Shown here: positions 1-11,516 of the stretch, piece by piece
Layout of the letters: each line of letters opens with the position of its first letter
Position numbering within the stretch: the first letter of the stretch is position 1
DNA from: Iris pallida
Taxonomy: Eukaryota > Streptophyta > Magnoliopsida > Asparagales > Iridaceae
Assembly (NCBI GenBank): GCA_029216955.1
Contig: JANAVB010015600.1
Location: 31,323,874 to 31,387,873, forward strand
Direction: 5' to 3'
Length of the DNA stretch: 64,000 bases
Position numbers and translations under genes: made by a program
Notes under the pieces: model-generated
The model's input: only the letters and a program-made list of their open reading frames with translations
What the model was told of the DNA's origin: nothing
Database searches by the model: none

Positions 1-983
1 GTAGGGCTTGTGGCTGTTGGAATAATCTCACTGCATCTTGTTAGTAATTAGGCTTGTGATAACCTTAGTTAGTTAAAGTATCAAGCCGTACTCATTGCTT
101 GGCCGTGAAATGTTGGATGGAGTTCAATCAGTCTAGTCTTGTCCTGATCCTTCACCAGATTGCTACATGACCAGATGGCTTGTGTTTACCTTATCAATAA
201 ATGGTGAGAAACCAAGTTCCGTTCAGATGAAGGGTTACAACCCCGTTCCTTGTTTGGTTTACGGGTTGTAACCTGGTCATCTGAATAGTCCCATAGTTAC
301 CTCATCGTATATCATCCTGTCTTGCTCTTCCATATATCATGTCTTTTATTATATATTATTATTCTTGTGCTAATTGCTGGTTTTAGTTCCTAACTGAAGC
401 TTCCTTTGTGGCGCTTGCCCTTTCTGGGATCTGACCCAGCTGGTTTTGTATGGCCAGATACCGGAGCAGCTCCAGAGGATCTACCAACTTTCTAGCCAGA
501 TGGTGACCACTAGACGGAATCCTGTCAACGAGTGGGTTTATTTTTGGCCCTCCTACTCTATTGTAAAGTTATTATTTTGAGGCGTTTAGCCGGCGAGCAC
601 CTGTTAGCTCGTATTGTATATCTTATTTACTTTTTGCCTACGGGCTGTAACATGATTGACAGATCCTAGGGTTGATCATGTATGACTAAAACTCCTGCTA
701 GTCTTCACATTTTATAATGACTAGCTTCATGATCAGCTAAATATGTAATGCTTGGGATGCCTTACTATTGTATATTTGGTGATCTTACATCTTGTAACAT
801 TTACTTACTTGCTTGTGATTGAGACACTAGGCTTGTTCATGACCATAAGAGACTGTTGCCTTGTAGTTAAACCCTCATGTATCTAGACAGCCGTGACCGT
901 ATAGCGAGGTGGGTTGTACTTCAATATACGTAGCTGGCTATGTCTGCCCCCGCTCTCCCGTATTCTGGTTCTGGGGCGTGACA
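1..983 (+). repeat. 5' LTR of element A (3'-terminal part only)
   Basis: This stretch repeats the end of the 3' LTR at 7661-8640. It ends in TGACA at 983, a canonical LTR terminus, and is followed by leader sequence. The U3 part and the LTR start lie left of the window. Confidence 0.9.
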
Positions 984-1223
984 TGGTTTAAGTGGTGGCC
1001 CATGCAGGTCTTGTAAATCAAGATATGTGAGGGTTTACCGAATAGATGTCTCAATCAGCACTCGTCCTTGATCTCTGCTCATACTCTCTAAATCTCTGGA
1101 ATCTTGACCTGATCACATGTTTGCATCTTTGTTCTGTTATGGTCCTTCCATATTGTTCCCTATGTCTTCTTTTTCAGCATCATTGTTCCTGGTCCTACCG
1201 ATCGATAAGGCAGAGCACCTCCC
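984..1223 (+). other. Element A leader with candidate primer-binding site
   Basis: The untranslated leader lies between the LTR end and the gag start. No canonical initiator-tRNA site directly follows the LTR; the sequence opens with a poor match (TGGTTTAAGTGG). Twelve bases after the LTR, at 996-1010, is TGGCCCATGCAGGTC. The same 15-mer occurs 11 bases after the LTR end of element C (40007-40021), so it may be the real primer site or another conserved leader signal. Confidence 0.45.
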
Positions 1224-2540
1224 GTGGACCAGCAGCAACCTGGAGATCAAGCCCAGCATTCAGGAGTAGCCTCCAGAGTCATGCCTACTGGGGGTCAAGA
1301 GCCACCAGTTCAGCCAGTCCAGCCTGTAGAGCCTGATGACGGCACTTTGGTAGGTCTCATCAGATCATTGTTAGCTTCTCAAGATCGTCGAGGTGATGCA
1401 TTGCACCAGGCAGTACAAGATGCTCTGAACAGAGGCGGTCATCCAGGGAACAGTGCGGCCAACAGCTTCAAGCGCTTGAGTCCTCCCTTCTTCGATGGTA
1501 GCGAAGATACTATTGCTGCTGATGCGTGGCTTCAGGACACTGAGGTCATCCTAGAAGTAGCCAGGACCCCAAAAGACGAGAAGGTGGCCATGGTACGCCT
1601 ACAGTTATTGGATTTGGCCCGCAGCTGGTGGGTGGCACAGGCCGTTGGATTAAGGGCACCTATTACTTGGGTAGTATTCCGAAAGAGATTCCAGACCAAT
1701 TACTTCGATGCTGTAGCTCGATACGATCTACAGACGAGGTTCACCAATTTGAAGTAGATGGACAGGACGGTCGACGGATATGCGGCCAAGTTTTCCAGGC
1801 TGAGTCGGTTTGCTTCCACCTTGGTAGCGACCGAGTTCGACCGAGCTCAGCGATTTCAGCAGGGGCTTCACTTAGAGATTTTATTGGCAGTTGAGCAGTT
1901 TGAGCATCAGACTTTTGATGCAGTATTGAGAGCAGCTAGGAGGCATGAGTATACCTCCCAGAGGATTATGGACAGGACCGGGGGTCGGAAGCGATCTCAC
2001 GGCTAGATTAATCAGTCTTCAGCACCAGCCTCGTCAGCTAGGGCTTTGACCATTGGAGCTCCGAGGCGAGCAGCTTCAGTTACGATGGTTCAACATTCAA
2101 CTCCGACGTATCCTCAATAGCAGAAGCAAAAGCACTCTTCCGCAGTGGGATGTTCTCATTGCGGGAAGCCAGGACATGTAGTGGCAGAGTGTCGTAGGGC
2201 GCAGGGATTGTGCCTGGCTTATGGACCACCGGACGACAGGGTTGGGAACTGCCCGAATATGGGGAGTTCCTCTTCTTCGACCTTTTCTAGTCCTTCGGTG
2301 AGAGGACCAGCCCCAATACCAGTCCAGCAGCAGCAGTACCCATTGCCGAGGCCCTTGCCGCCTCAGGCCCAAGTATTCCAGCAGCAGAACCCGCAACAGT
2401 ATGCGCAAGCCCAAGCCCAGATCCAGAATAGGCAGAGAGGTTTCCAGCAGAGGGGACCCGCATCCAGAGGGTATGGCCAGGCGATGGCGATGACCGTGGA
2501 TGAAGGATTGGCACCAGGTGAGGTAGTGGCAGGTACTATT
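1224..2540 (+). pseudogene. gag: Element A gag (capsid and nucleocapsid), broken
   Basis: Gag forms the cytoplasmic virus-like particle that packages element RNA. The N-terminal part has the retrotrans_gag pattern (PPFFDGSED near residue 90, W-rich central helices, FSRLSRFA). A complete CCHC knuckle C-X2-C-X4-H-X4-C lies at 2151-2192, followed by a Q/P-rich linker. The start at 1224 is the first ATG in the frame that continues through pol. Three in-frame stops interrupt it: TAG at 1755, TAG at 2004 and TAG at 2118; there is no frameshift. At 2118 the context CAA-TAG-CAG suggests a former glutamine codon. Confidence 0.88.
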
Positions 2541-4312
2541 CTCGTCAACTCCTTCCCAGCATCAGTATTATTTAATTTTGGTGTATCGCATTCATTTATG
2601 TCTGCATGATTCGTGACACGGAGAGGATTGGAGCCCGAGTCATTATCTGTACGGCTCAATATACTTACTGGTAACGGTCTTATGGGAGTAGATAGAGTAT
2701 TTTCCTCGTGTCGGATCGTAGTTAGCAGTAGAGAATTCTCCGCTAGATTGATAGAATTCCCGATGGCCGATTATGATGTGGTCTTAGGGATGGATTGGTT
2801 AAGGAACCAGTATGCTAGGATAGACTGCCATATTGGCAGAGTTATTTTTAGCATTCCAGGCAAACCAGAGTTTTCTCTTTCTCGAGGCGAAGTTGAACCT
2901 TCTCTTCCAGTATTGCGGATGGCAGTAGCAGTAGTGCAGTTACCCCGGATAGTCGATGAATTTCTAGATGTTTTTCCCAAAGAGCTTCCAGGTATGCCGC
3001 CAGAGCGAGAGATCGAGTTTACCATAGACTTGATCCCCGGGACAGCACCAGTGTCAGAGAGAGTCTACAGGATGGCGCCGTCAGAATTAGTGATATTGTA
3101 CAAGATGATTGAAGAACTCAGGACCAAAGGATTCATTTGTGCTAGTGGATCGCCTTGGGGAGCCCCGATGCTTCTTGTGAAAAAGAGGGATGGTACGTCC
3201 AGATTGTGTGTTGATTATCGTACCTTGAACTCATTGACAATCAAGAACAGATATCCTCTCCCGAAGGTAGATGACTTATTTGATCAACTCAAGGGGGCAG
3301 CAGTATTCTCGAAGATTGATTTACGGTCAGAATACCACCAGATCAGAGTCAGAGAGCAGGACATCCCGATGACAGCATTCAGATCTAGATATGGACATTG
3401 GGAGTTTCTTGTTATGCCCTTTGGAGCAACCAATGTGCCAGCCGTATTCATGGACCTCATAAATCGTATCTTTATGCCTTACTTGGATCAGTTTGTGATA
3501 GTGTTCATAGACGATATCCTGGTCTAAAGCAAGAGTAAAATGGAGCATGAGCAGCATCTCAGAGTTGTCCTCCAGATTCTCCGAGAGCACCAGTTGTATA
3601 TCAAGTTCAGTAAATGTGAGTTCTGGCTCGACCGTATTTCATACTTGGGTCATATCATCACCAGAAGAGGAGTAGAAGTGGATCCCCAGAAGATCGCGGC
3701 CATTGAGACATAGCCAGTGCCCAGCACAGTTGCAGAAGTTCGCAGTTTCCTTGGATTGGCCGGCTACTACCGGAGATTTGTTTCGGACTTTGCTCGGATT
3801 TTAGCGCCATTGACACAGTTGACCCGCAAGGAGGTGCAGTTTGCTTGGACAGCAGAATGTCAGGATTCTTTTGAGAAGCTGAAGCGAGGCTTGATGATGA
3901 CTCCCATTCTCACTCTTCCAGATGGGATTGGGGGATTCTCAGTATATTGTGGTGCTTCAGACAGAGGTTTAGGATGTGTTTTGATGCAGCATGGGAAGGT
4001 AATAGCTTATGTGTCACGACAACTTCGTGATCATGAGAGAAATTACCCAACCCATGACTTGGAATTGGCAGCAGTAGTGTTTGCACTTAAGCTTTTGAGA
4101 CACTACTTGTATAGAGATAGGGTGGAGATTTTCACCGACCACAAGAGCCTAAAGTATGTATTCACTCAGAAGGATCTTAGCATGCGTCAGAGGAGATGGC
4201 TGGAGCTTCTTGTGGATTATGATGTCAACCTGCAGTATCATCCTGGGAAGGCCAACGTTGTTGCAGATGCATTGAGCAGGAGAGCTAGAGTTTATTTTCT
4301 CACAGCACAACC
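2541..4312 (+). pseudogene. pol: Element A pol: protease, reverse transcriptase and RNase H, broken
   Basis: These enzymes process the polyprotein and copy element RNA into DNA. The protease motif reads L-F-N-F-G where the family has L-F-D-S-G; the catalytic Asp codon at 2574-2576 is now AAT. RT blocks are clear: [40 protein letters not shown] and the FIDD box at 3504-3515. RNase H follows ([20 protein letters not shown]), but its first catalytic Asp is replaced by Gly at 3951-3953. Stops are TGA 2607, TAA 3525 and TAG 3711. The frame is the same as gag, so the element was built as one fused gag-pol. Confidence 0.9.
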
Positions 4313-5831
4313 AGAGTTGTTAGCAGATCTTCAGAAGATGGGTATAGAAGTTGTCCTTCCTACCAATGTGGCATTGATGGCCAGCATGCAAGTTCAGTCC
4401 AATATAGTTGAGAGGATCAAGATAGCTCAGTCAGCAGACTCTAAGCTTCGGCGGCTCAGAGCAGAGTGTGAGGCAGGACGGCGACTTGAGTTATGCATTC
4501 ATGAAGATGGTAAACTTCGACATGGTAAACATCTTTGTGTACCCAGTGGAGATATCAGACAGAAGATCATGGCAGAAGCTCACAGTTCTCAGTATTCAAT
4601 CCATCCGGGCGGTACGAAGATGTACCGTGATATCCGTCAGCACTTTTGGTGGAATGGCATGAAGAGGGAGATAGCCCGGTTTGTCTCTCGGTGTTTGGTT
4701 TGTCAACATGTTAAAGCTGAACATCAGAGGCCAGCTGGACTTTTTCAGCCCTTGCCGATTCCAGAATGAAAGTGGGAGCATATAACCATGGATTTTGTGA
4801 CTGGATTACCTAGATCCCCAGCTGGTAGAGACGCTATCTGGGTGATAGTTGATAGGCTCACGAAGGTGGCTTACTTTCTCCCGTTCAGAGTTGGTCAGTC
4901 GACGGCTCAGCTAGCAGAGGTATACCTCAGGCAGATAGTCAGGATGCATGGAGTACTAGTCAGTATCACCTCGAATCGGGATTCAAGATTCACGTCGCAC
5001 TTTTGGCAGAGTCTACAGAAAAGTTTGGGGACTCGTCTCCAGTTCAGTTCAGCCTATCACCCGCAGACAGATGGCCAGTCAGAATGCACGATCCATCCTC
5101 TTGAAGATATATTGAGATCTTGTACACTCGACTTTGGTAGTTCGTGGGAAGATCACCTACACTTGGTGGAGTTCTCGTACAACAATAGTTTCCAAGCTAG
5201 TATCCAGATGGCATCATTCGAGGAACTGTATGGTAGAAAGTGCAGATCCCCGCTAGCATGGGACGATATTGGAGACAGGCAGATGCTTGGTCCAAAAATG
5301 ATTACTCGGACTATTGAAGTGGTCAGGAGAGTCAGGGATCTTCTTCGCGTTGTCCAAAATCGTCAGCGCCATTGGGCCGATTCTCATCGGTGTTACCTTG
5401 AATTTTCTGTCGGCGACCATGTATTCCTTAGGATCTCGCCTACCCGTGGCGTCATTCGTTTTGGCGTACGGGGAAAGCTTAGTCCTAGGTATATAGGGCC
5501 GTTCGATATTCTGGAACGAGTAGGAGATGTATCCTATCGTCTCGCTTTTCTGCCGTCGCTAAGCGAGGTGCATGACGTGTTCCATGTATCCCAACTACGA
5601 CGGTATATCCCGGACCCGAGCCATATCCTGGATCATTCGGAATTGTTTGTTGGTACCAACCTTTCGTATGAGGAGAGGCCCGTATCCATATTGGACAGAA
5701 GAGAGAAGATACTCAAGAACAAGACTATCAAGTTAGTCCGTGTTGCTTGGGGTCATCACTCTTTGGGTGTATCAACGTGGGAGCGTGAGGATGATATCCG
5801 ATCGTGATATCCCGACATGTTTGACTCGTGA
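4313..5831 (+). pseudogene. pol: Element A integrase and chromodomain tail, broken
   Basis: Integrase joins element DNA to the chromosome. The HHCC zinc region lies at about 4578-4710 (HSSQYS, CLVCQ). The D-D-35-E core has D in TMDFVTG at 4791, N instead of D in SNRD (4974-4976), and E in DGQSE at 5082-5084. The C-terminal part (LSPRYIGPFDILERVG, HDVFHVSQLR) leads to a chromodomain-like end (VAWGHHSLGVSTWEREDD). Stops are TGA 4767 and TGA 5805. Comparison with the homologous tail at 15063 suggests 5805 replaced an Arg codon and that the original stop is TGA 5829-5831. Unlike elements D and M, the coding sequence after LEF is continuous, with no intron. Confidence 0.9.
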
Positions 5832-5980
5832 GATATAATGTCTTTCTTATGCCTCATGCCTTCGATTTCTTGCTTGCATGAATGATTGTTTGATCGATTG
5901 CCTAGTATAGCTTGCCTGTGATTAATATAACTTGTCCTTGTCTCTCTAGCCTCTTAATTAAATTCCGAGGACAAAATTCT

Positions 5981-5997
5981 TTTAAGGTGGGTAGAGT
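5981..5997 (+). other. Element A polypurine tract
   Basis: The purine-rich run TTTTAAGGTGGGTAGAGT directly precedes the TGTAATG start of the 3' LTR. It is preceded by TCCGAGGACAAAATTC, a version of the FEDE-like sequence upstream of the 3' LTR in elements D and M. It would prime plus-strand DNA synthesis. Confidence 0.75.
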
Positions 5998-8640
5998 TGT
6001 AATGCCTGTGGTTCGTATTACGTATCTTGGTATACGTGTACGTATTTTGACTCGTATTGCATGTCTTCTTGCTTGGTTCGGCTTGTTTGGTTTGGCTTGG
6101 TTCGGCTTGGGTTACTTTTGGTTCATCATGGACCAAGGAGAAAACCCTTACCTACCACCACCCTCACCATTTATTAACCCCACTCCTTTCTCTTTTATCA
6201 TTTACTCTTTTTCTTCCCCACCATTACTCTTCACCGACCTGAGAGAGAGATGAAGAGCTTAGGCAAGTGCATCTTGCTTCATGGAGGAACTCAAGTTTTT
6301 TTCTTCACAGCATTCTAAAACACTTTAGTACTTAGCATTTTTAATTTCCATGGCCCATTGCTTGTAGATCTAAGTTTATTTCATTTTCGGATTTCTGGGA
6401 TTTTGATCTATTTAATCTGGTTATTATCAAGTTCTGATGGTTTCATGTTGTAGAGAATTTCATTCTGCCCCATTTTGACCTATGAAAGTTCGGATTTGGA
6501 CTTTGGTTGATGGATTTATGGAGCTAGGGAGCCATGGCTTGTATGGTTCTTCTTCTCGGAAGAATGGAGAAGAAGAACAGTTCTCAGCCGCATGTTCCTA
6601 GCCGTATGAACTTAGCCGCATAGCATTTTATGCGGCAAGTTCTCTTCCTGGCCGCATAGTCTTTGCTGCATGACTTGGCCGCATGAATATCCTAGCCGCA
6701 TGGACCTTTTCAGCCGCATGGCCTTGCTTGGACCGAGCCGCATGAGAGCTAGTCCCTTCAGCCGTATGAAATTCTTAGCCGCATGAGATCACTTCCCAGC
6801 CGCATGGAACCGATTTCTCCATGAGCCGCATGCGCCCCTTCCTCCTGGCCGCATATGCTTGAACTCTCTGAGCCGCATACGCCTGAACTTCCCTGGCCGC
6901 ATAAGGCCCATTCCCTCAAGTCGCATAATACCCTTCCATCCCTCTCCAGCCGCATGAGTTGTGTTTCCGAGCCGCATGCGCCCTAATTAATTCGGCCGTA
7001 TATGACCCCTTCCTTTTCAGCCGCATGAGTTCATTCACCTGGCCGCATGAACCCTTTCTCCCTGAGCTGCATGACTCCTCCCCCTGCCTTGCCCCTTAGT
7101 TATTTTAATTATCTTATTATACTCATGTCTTGTGACCCTCAGTGTAACTTGGGTCTCTTGATGGAATGCTTGTACTATATTATCCTGTACATGTACCATG
7201 AACACGACAGTGACCCGTAGGGGTGCACTCTTGACAAGTAACATGACATGATAGTGGACCGTCGTGGCGCACTCCTGACAAATATACCTGACATGATATA
7301 TCTCGAATTGCTGTTGCGACAGCTAACATGACATAACATGACATGACATGACAAGAATAAATGACCTGGACACCGTGGACGATTGTGCTTATACAAATGA
7401 ACCAGTATTGTCTTGCATCATGTCTAGGACAGGGACCCCTGAGTACCACGGTCAGGGGTACGTACTGAATTCAACTAAGGCTAATTACTAAAATAATCCA
7501 GTAGTCATGAAGAGATTTCCCAGCTACAGGCAATCCCGTTATCTGGGCACTCAAGTGGACTTGTAGCCTGCCGACGAGTAGGGCACATTTCCAGCACACT
7601 GCCATGTGTTGTACCCTCCATGAACATGATATTTCGACCTGGATAACATGGATGGTCTGCAGGGCTTGTGGCTGTTGGAATAATCTCACTGTATCTTGTT
7701 AGTAACTAGGTTTGTGATAACCCTAGTTAGTTAAAGTATCAAGCCGTACTCATTACTTGGCCGTAAAATGTTGGATGGAGTTCAATCAGTCTAGTCTTGT
7801 CCTGATCCTGGACCAGATTGCTACATGACCAGATTGCTTGTGTTTACCTTATCGATAAATGGTGAGAAACCAAGTTCCGTTCAGATGAAGGATTACAACC
7901 CCGGTCCTTATTTGGTTTACGGGTTGTAACCTGGTCATCTGAATAGTCCCATGGTTACCTCATCGTATATCATCCTATCATTCTTTTCCATATATCCTGT
8001 TGTTTATTATATTTTATTATTCTTGTGCTAATTGCTGGTTTTAGTTCCTAAGTGAAGCTTCCTTTGTGGCGCTTGCTCTTTCTGGGATCTGACCTAGCTG
8101 GTTTTGTATGGCCAGATACTGGAGCAGCTCCAGAGGATCTACCGACTTTCCAGCCAGATGGTGACCACTAGACGGAATCCTGGCAACGAGTGTGTTTATT
8201 TTTGGCCCTCCCACTCTATTGTAAAGTTATTATTTTGAGGCGTTTAGCCGGCGAGCACCTGTTAGCTCGTATTGTATATCTTATTTACTTTTTACCTATG
8301 GGCTGTAACATGATTGACAGATCCTAGGGTTGATCATGTATGACTAAAACTCCTGCTAGTCTTTATATTTTGTAATGACTAGCTTCATGATCAGCTAAAT
8401 ATGTAATGCTTGGGACGCCTTACTATTGTATATTTGGTGATCTTACATCTTGTAACATTTACTTACTTGCTTGTGATTGAGACACTAAGCTTGTTCATGA
8501 CCATAAGAGACTGTTGGCTTGTAGTTAAACCCTCATGTATCTAGACAGCCGTGATCGTATAGCGAGGTGGATTGCATTTTAATATACGTAGCTGGCTATG
8601 TCTGCCCTCGCTCTCCTGTATTCTGGTTCTGGGCGTGACT
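5998..8640 (+). repeat. 3' LTR of element A (about 2.64 kb)
   Basis: The LTR starts TGTAATGCC after the polypurine tract and ends GGGCGTGACT at 8640; the 5' copy ends GGGGCGTGACA, so the last base has changed. The first 170 bases are rich in GCTTGG/TTCGGC repeats. A TTTATTAA box near 6170 is the best TATA candidate. A degenerate GCCGCATG array (6586-7072) lies downstream of it. There is no protein-coding content. Confidence 0.92.
6586..7072 (+). repeat. Degenerate (A/G)GCCGCATG array inside element A 3' LTR
   Basis: About 23 copies of a core close to (A/G)GCCGCATG are spaced irregularly by about 10-30 bases. Variants include GCCGTATG, GCTGCATG and GCCGCATA. Spacers are not conserved, so this is not a simple tandem repeat. 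LTR B has a GCATG-cored array at the same LTR position but with a different unit. Confidence 0.85.
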
Positions 8641-10261
8641 ACTGGAGAGCGGGGGACAGACACAGCCAGCTATGTATACTGAAGTGAATCCCACCTCACA
8701 ATATGGTCACGGCTGTCTAGATGCATGAGGGTTTAACTACGAGTCATTAGTCTCTTATGGTTAAGTACAAGCCTAGTGTCTTAATCTGAAGCAAGCAAGT
8801 AAATATAACAAGATGGTAGATCATCAGACATACAAGGTAAGGCGTCCCATACATTATATATTCAGATGATCATGAAGCTAGTCATACAAAATGCGAAGAC
8901 TAGCAAGTGTTAAAGTCATACATGATCAATCCCAAGGATTTGTCAATCATGTTACAGCCCTTAGGCAGACAGGACTGTAAATTCAACACGGGCTAACACT
9001 TGTTCGGCGGCTAAACACCTCAAAAGAATAATTTTTAATAGAGTGGGAGAGCAAAATAAACCCACTTGTTGTCAGGATTGCGTCAAGTGTTCACCATCTG
9101 GTTGGAAGGCTGGAAGATCCTCGGGTACTACTCCGAAATTTGGCCATACAAAACCAGCTGGGTCAGAACCCAGAAAGAGCAAGTGCTACAAGGGAGGCTT
9201 CACTTAAGAACTAAAACCAGCATATTAGCACATAGAGACATAATGATAACGAAAGACATGAGTTAGAGAAAATAGGGTGATAAACGGTAAGATAACTAAA
9301 GGACTATTCTAGTAACCAAGTTACAACCCGTAAACCAAACAAGGACCGGAGTTGTAACCCTTCACCTGAACAGAACTTAGTCCCTGACCGATTATCGATA
9401 AGGTAAAGCATAACAGAAATGTGCTGAAGTAACCATGTATTGGCACTGTCTAGACAAGACTGAATTGGACTCTATCCACCAATCACGGCCAAGCAATGAG
9501 CACAGCTTGATACTTTAACTAACTAGTGTTATCACCAGCCTAGTTACTAACAAGATGCATTGGGATGTTCCAACAGCCACAAGTCCTGCAGACTTAATCT
9601 AGGTTATCCAGTAGCAAGTTGAGAGAGTTGGATTAGGTGACTGGGGTGCAATACATGACAGCATGCTAGAAATGTGCCATACTCGACGGCAGGCTACAAG
9701 TCCAATTAAAGTGCCCAGATAACGGGACTGCCTGTAGCAGGGAAATCTCTTTATAAACTACTTGATCAATCTAGTTATTACCCTAGTCAGATTCAGTATG
9801 AATCCCTGACCGTGGTAATCAGGAATCCATGTCCTAGGCATGATGCAAGACGAGACATGTAGCTTGTACAGGCACAGTCAAGAGAAATTCAACCACAATG
9901 TCAAGATAAGAGTTACTTAGCAAGTCAGGATAACTGTCGCAACAACATTTCAAGATTTTCATGTCATGTTAGGTTACTTGTCAAGATTACTTGCCAGGAG
10001 TGCGCCTCGGCGGGCCACTATCAAGGTTACTCATGACGGGTCCTTATTATCAAATCGTGTTTATGTCAAGTCTAGTCAAATCTTATCAAGTTCAAGCCTT
10101 ATTATGCTCAACAAGTTATTAAGTCAGGTCATCACAGGGCAAGTCAAGTAAAAGGGTACAAGCAAGGATCACAACATTACACTAAGGACCAAGGGGACAA
10201 GCATGGATAAATATAACAAGAATTATCATTTCAAGAAATGGCGCAAGGGGTCAAAAGGGGT

Positions 10262-10570
10262 GCTAGGGACAGCATGCACCATGGACAGCATGCGCCAGGA
10301 CAGCATACGCCAGGGACAACATGCACCAGGGATAGCATGCGCCAGGACAACATACGCTAGGGACAGCGTACGCCAGGACAACATGCGTCATGGGCCAAAA
10401 GGCACCATCCACAGCATGCGCCAAGACCATCTGCCAGGGACAGCATGCGCTAGGACAGCATGAACCATGGGCCAAAAGGCACCATCCACATCATGTGCCA
10501 TGACAGCATATGCCAGGAACAACATGCGCCAGGATAGCATATGTCAGCATGTATGTGCCAGCATGCATCA
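10262..10570 (-). repeat. Degenerate array with unit near CAGCATGCGCCAGGA inside LTR B
   Basis: About 18 imperfect copies of a roughly 15-bp unit (plus-strand form CAGCATGCGCCAGGA; variants CATACGCC and CATGCACC). Counted from the LTR start it lies 630-940 bases in, close to where the element A LTR carries its GCCGCATG array. Confidence 0.85.
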
Positions 10571-10998
10571 GCATGCACTGCTCATCTTCTCCAACCAGCC
10601 TCCAAATCTTTATGAGAACCCATGGACTAGAAAGGCCATAAATCTCTCAAAATATGTCGAAATCGGGACTTTCAAGGGTCTAAATTGGGTAGAATCAAAT
10701 TTCCGACAACATAGGACTATTAGATCTCGAAAATAATGAAGTTCAAGAGATCAAAACCAAGAAAAACCGAAAAAAGTTACAAACTTAGATCTACACAAAT
10801 CTATCCATGGAAACTAAAAACTCTAAGTTCTAAAGAGGCTTAGAATCAAGTGAAAAAGAGAATGGAACAATAAATATTGAGATCCATCATGAAGAAAGTT
10901 GCACTTGCCTAGGGTTTCTTTGGTGGGTAGAGAGGAGTAATGGAGAAGATGAAGGAAATAAATGAAAGTAATAAAGAGAGAGAGAGAGGAGAGTTGAC

Positions 10999-11005
10999 TT
11001 ATATA
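10999..11005 (-). promoter_or_regulatory. TATA-box candidate of LTR B
   Basis: TATATAA on the minus strand, about 200 bases from the LTR start, is the expected place for the LTR promoter. It is followed by a CT-rich stretch (minus strand) at about 10975-10995. Confidence 0.4.
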
Positions 11006-11198
11006 TCAACCCCTCTCATCTCAAACCACACAAAACCAAACCAAGCCAAGCCGAACCAAGATGAATTAAAATAAACCAAGGCAAGGTTAAACCAGGATCA
11101 GGCTAAGCAGGACAAGTCTAAGTACGGGTCACCTGACAAACGTCAGAAATTCGTACACGTATACTGAAAATACGTATAACGGAAAACGGGAGTGACAA

Positions 11199-11516
11199 TG
11201 AGTACATTGTTCGATCTTATTTTTTGTACTTGTATAGACACCAATTTAGGAGTCGACTGGCCACCTGCTTTTTAATCCTGTGTCATGACGTGTCATGGTT
11301 GGATCCATTATACTATTCGGGAGATTTGGAGAGTTATTAGAGGTTATGTGATCAATATCCATCTTGTCACTTATTTTTGTGCTGGCTCCACCCTCACTGC
11401 ACGTAGGGTGTAGCCAGATCCTATATTTCTTATGCTCGCTTTTTAGGTTGGCCGGCTTGACCCTATATATGTATTTTCTGTGATAGCTGGTCAAATGGAA
11501 CAACCTGATCCTGACC
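11199..11516. other. Unassigned 318-bp stretch between LTR B and element D
   Basis: No coding frame with family resemblance, no TIR and no convincing LTR end is visible. It precedes the CAAGC duplication of element D, so it joins 39260 onward once D is removed. It may therefore be an upstream part of the 5' LTR of element C, but I could not align it with the other LTRs. Confidence 0.5.

Larger units (their letters stand above)
1..8640 (+). mobile_element. Element A: Ty3/gypsy LTR retrotransposon, 5' end outside window
   Basis: The element has a partial 5' LTR (1-983), a leader, one long gag-pol frame (1224-5831), a polypurine tract and a complete 3' LTR (5998-8640). Domain order is gag, protease, RT, RNase H, integrase, then a chromodomain-like tail, which is the Ty3/gypsy chromovirus order; the long LTRs resemble the Tekay/Del group. 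Bases 1-983 align with about 7661-8640 of the 3' LTR. The first 118 aligned bases differ at seven sites, all transitions. The gag-pol is dead (eight in-frame stops). Element A probably inserted into LTR B, whose last roughly 20 bases would then lie left of the window. Confidence 0.93.
8641..11198 (-). mobile_element. LTR B: Ty3/gypsy LTR related to element A, inverted, slightly truncated
   Basis: Read on the minus strand this starts TGTCACTCCC at 11198 and runs to 8641, matching the element A LTR in order throughout. It lacks only the last roughly 20 bases of the LTR end. The sequence beyond its start (11199 upward) is not purine-rich, so this is a solo or 5' LTR rather than a 3' LTR next to an internal region. 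The missing end is best explained by element A having inserted here. Confidence 0.85.
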
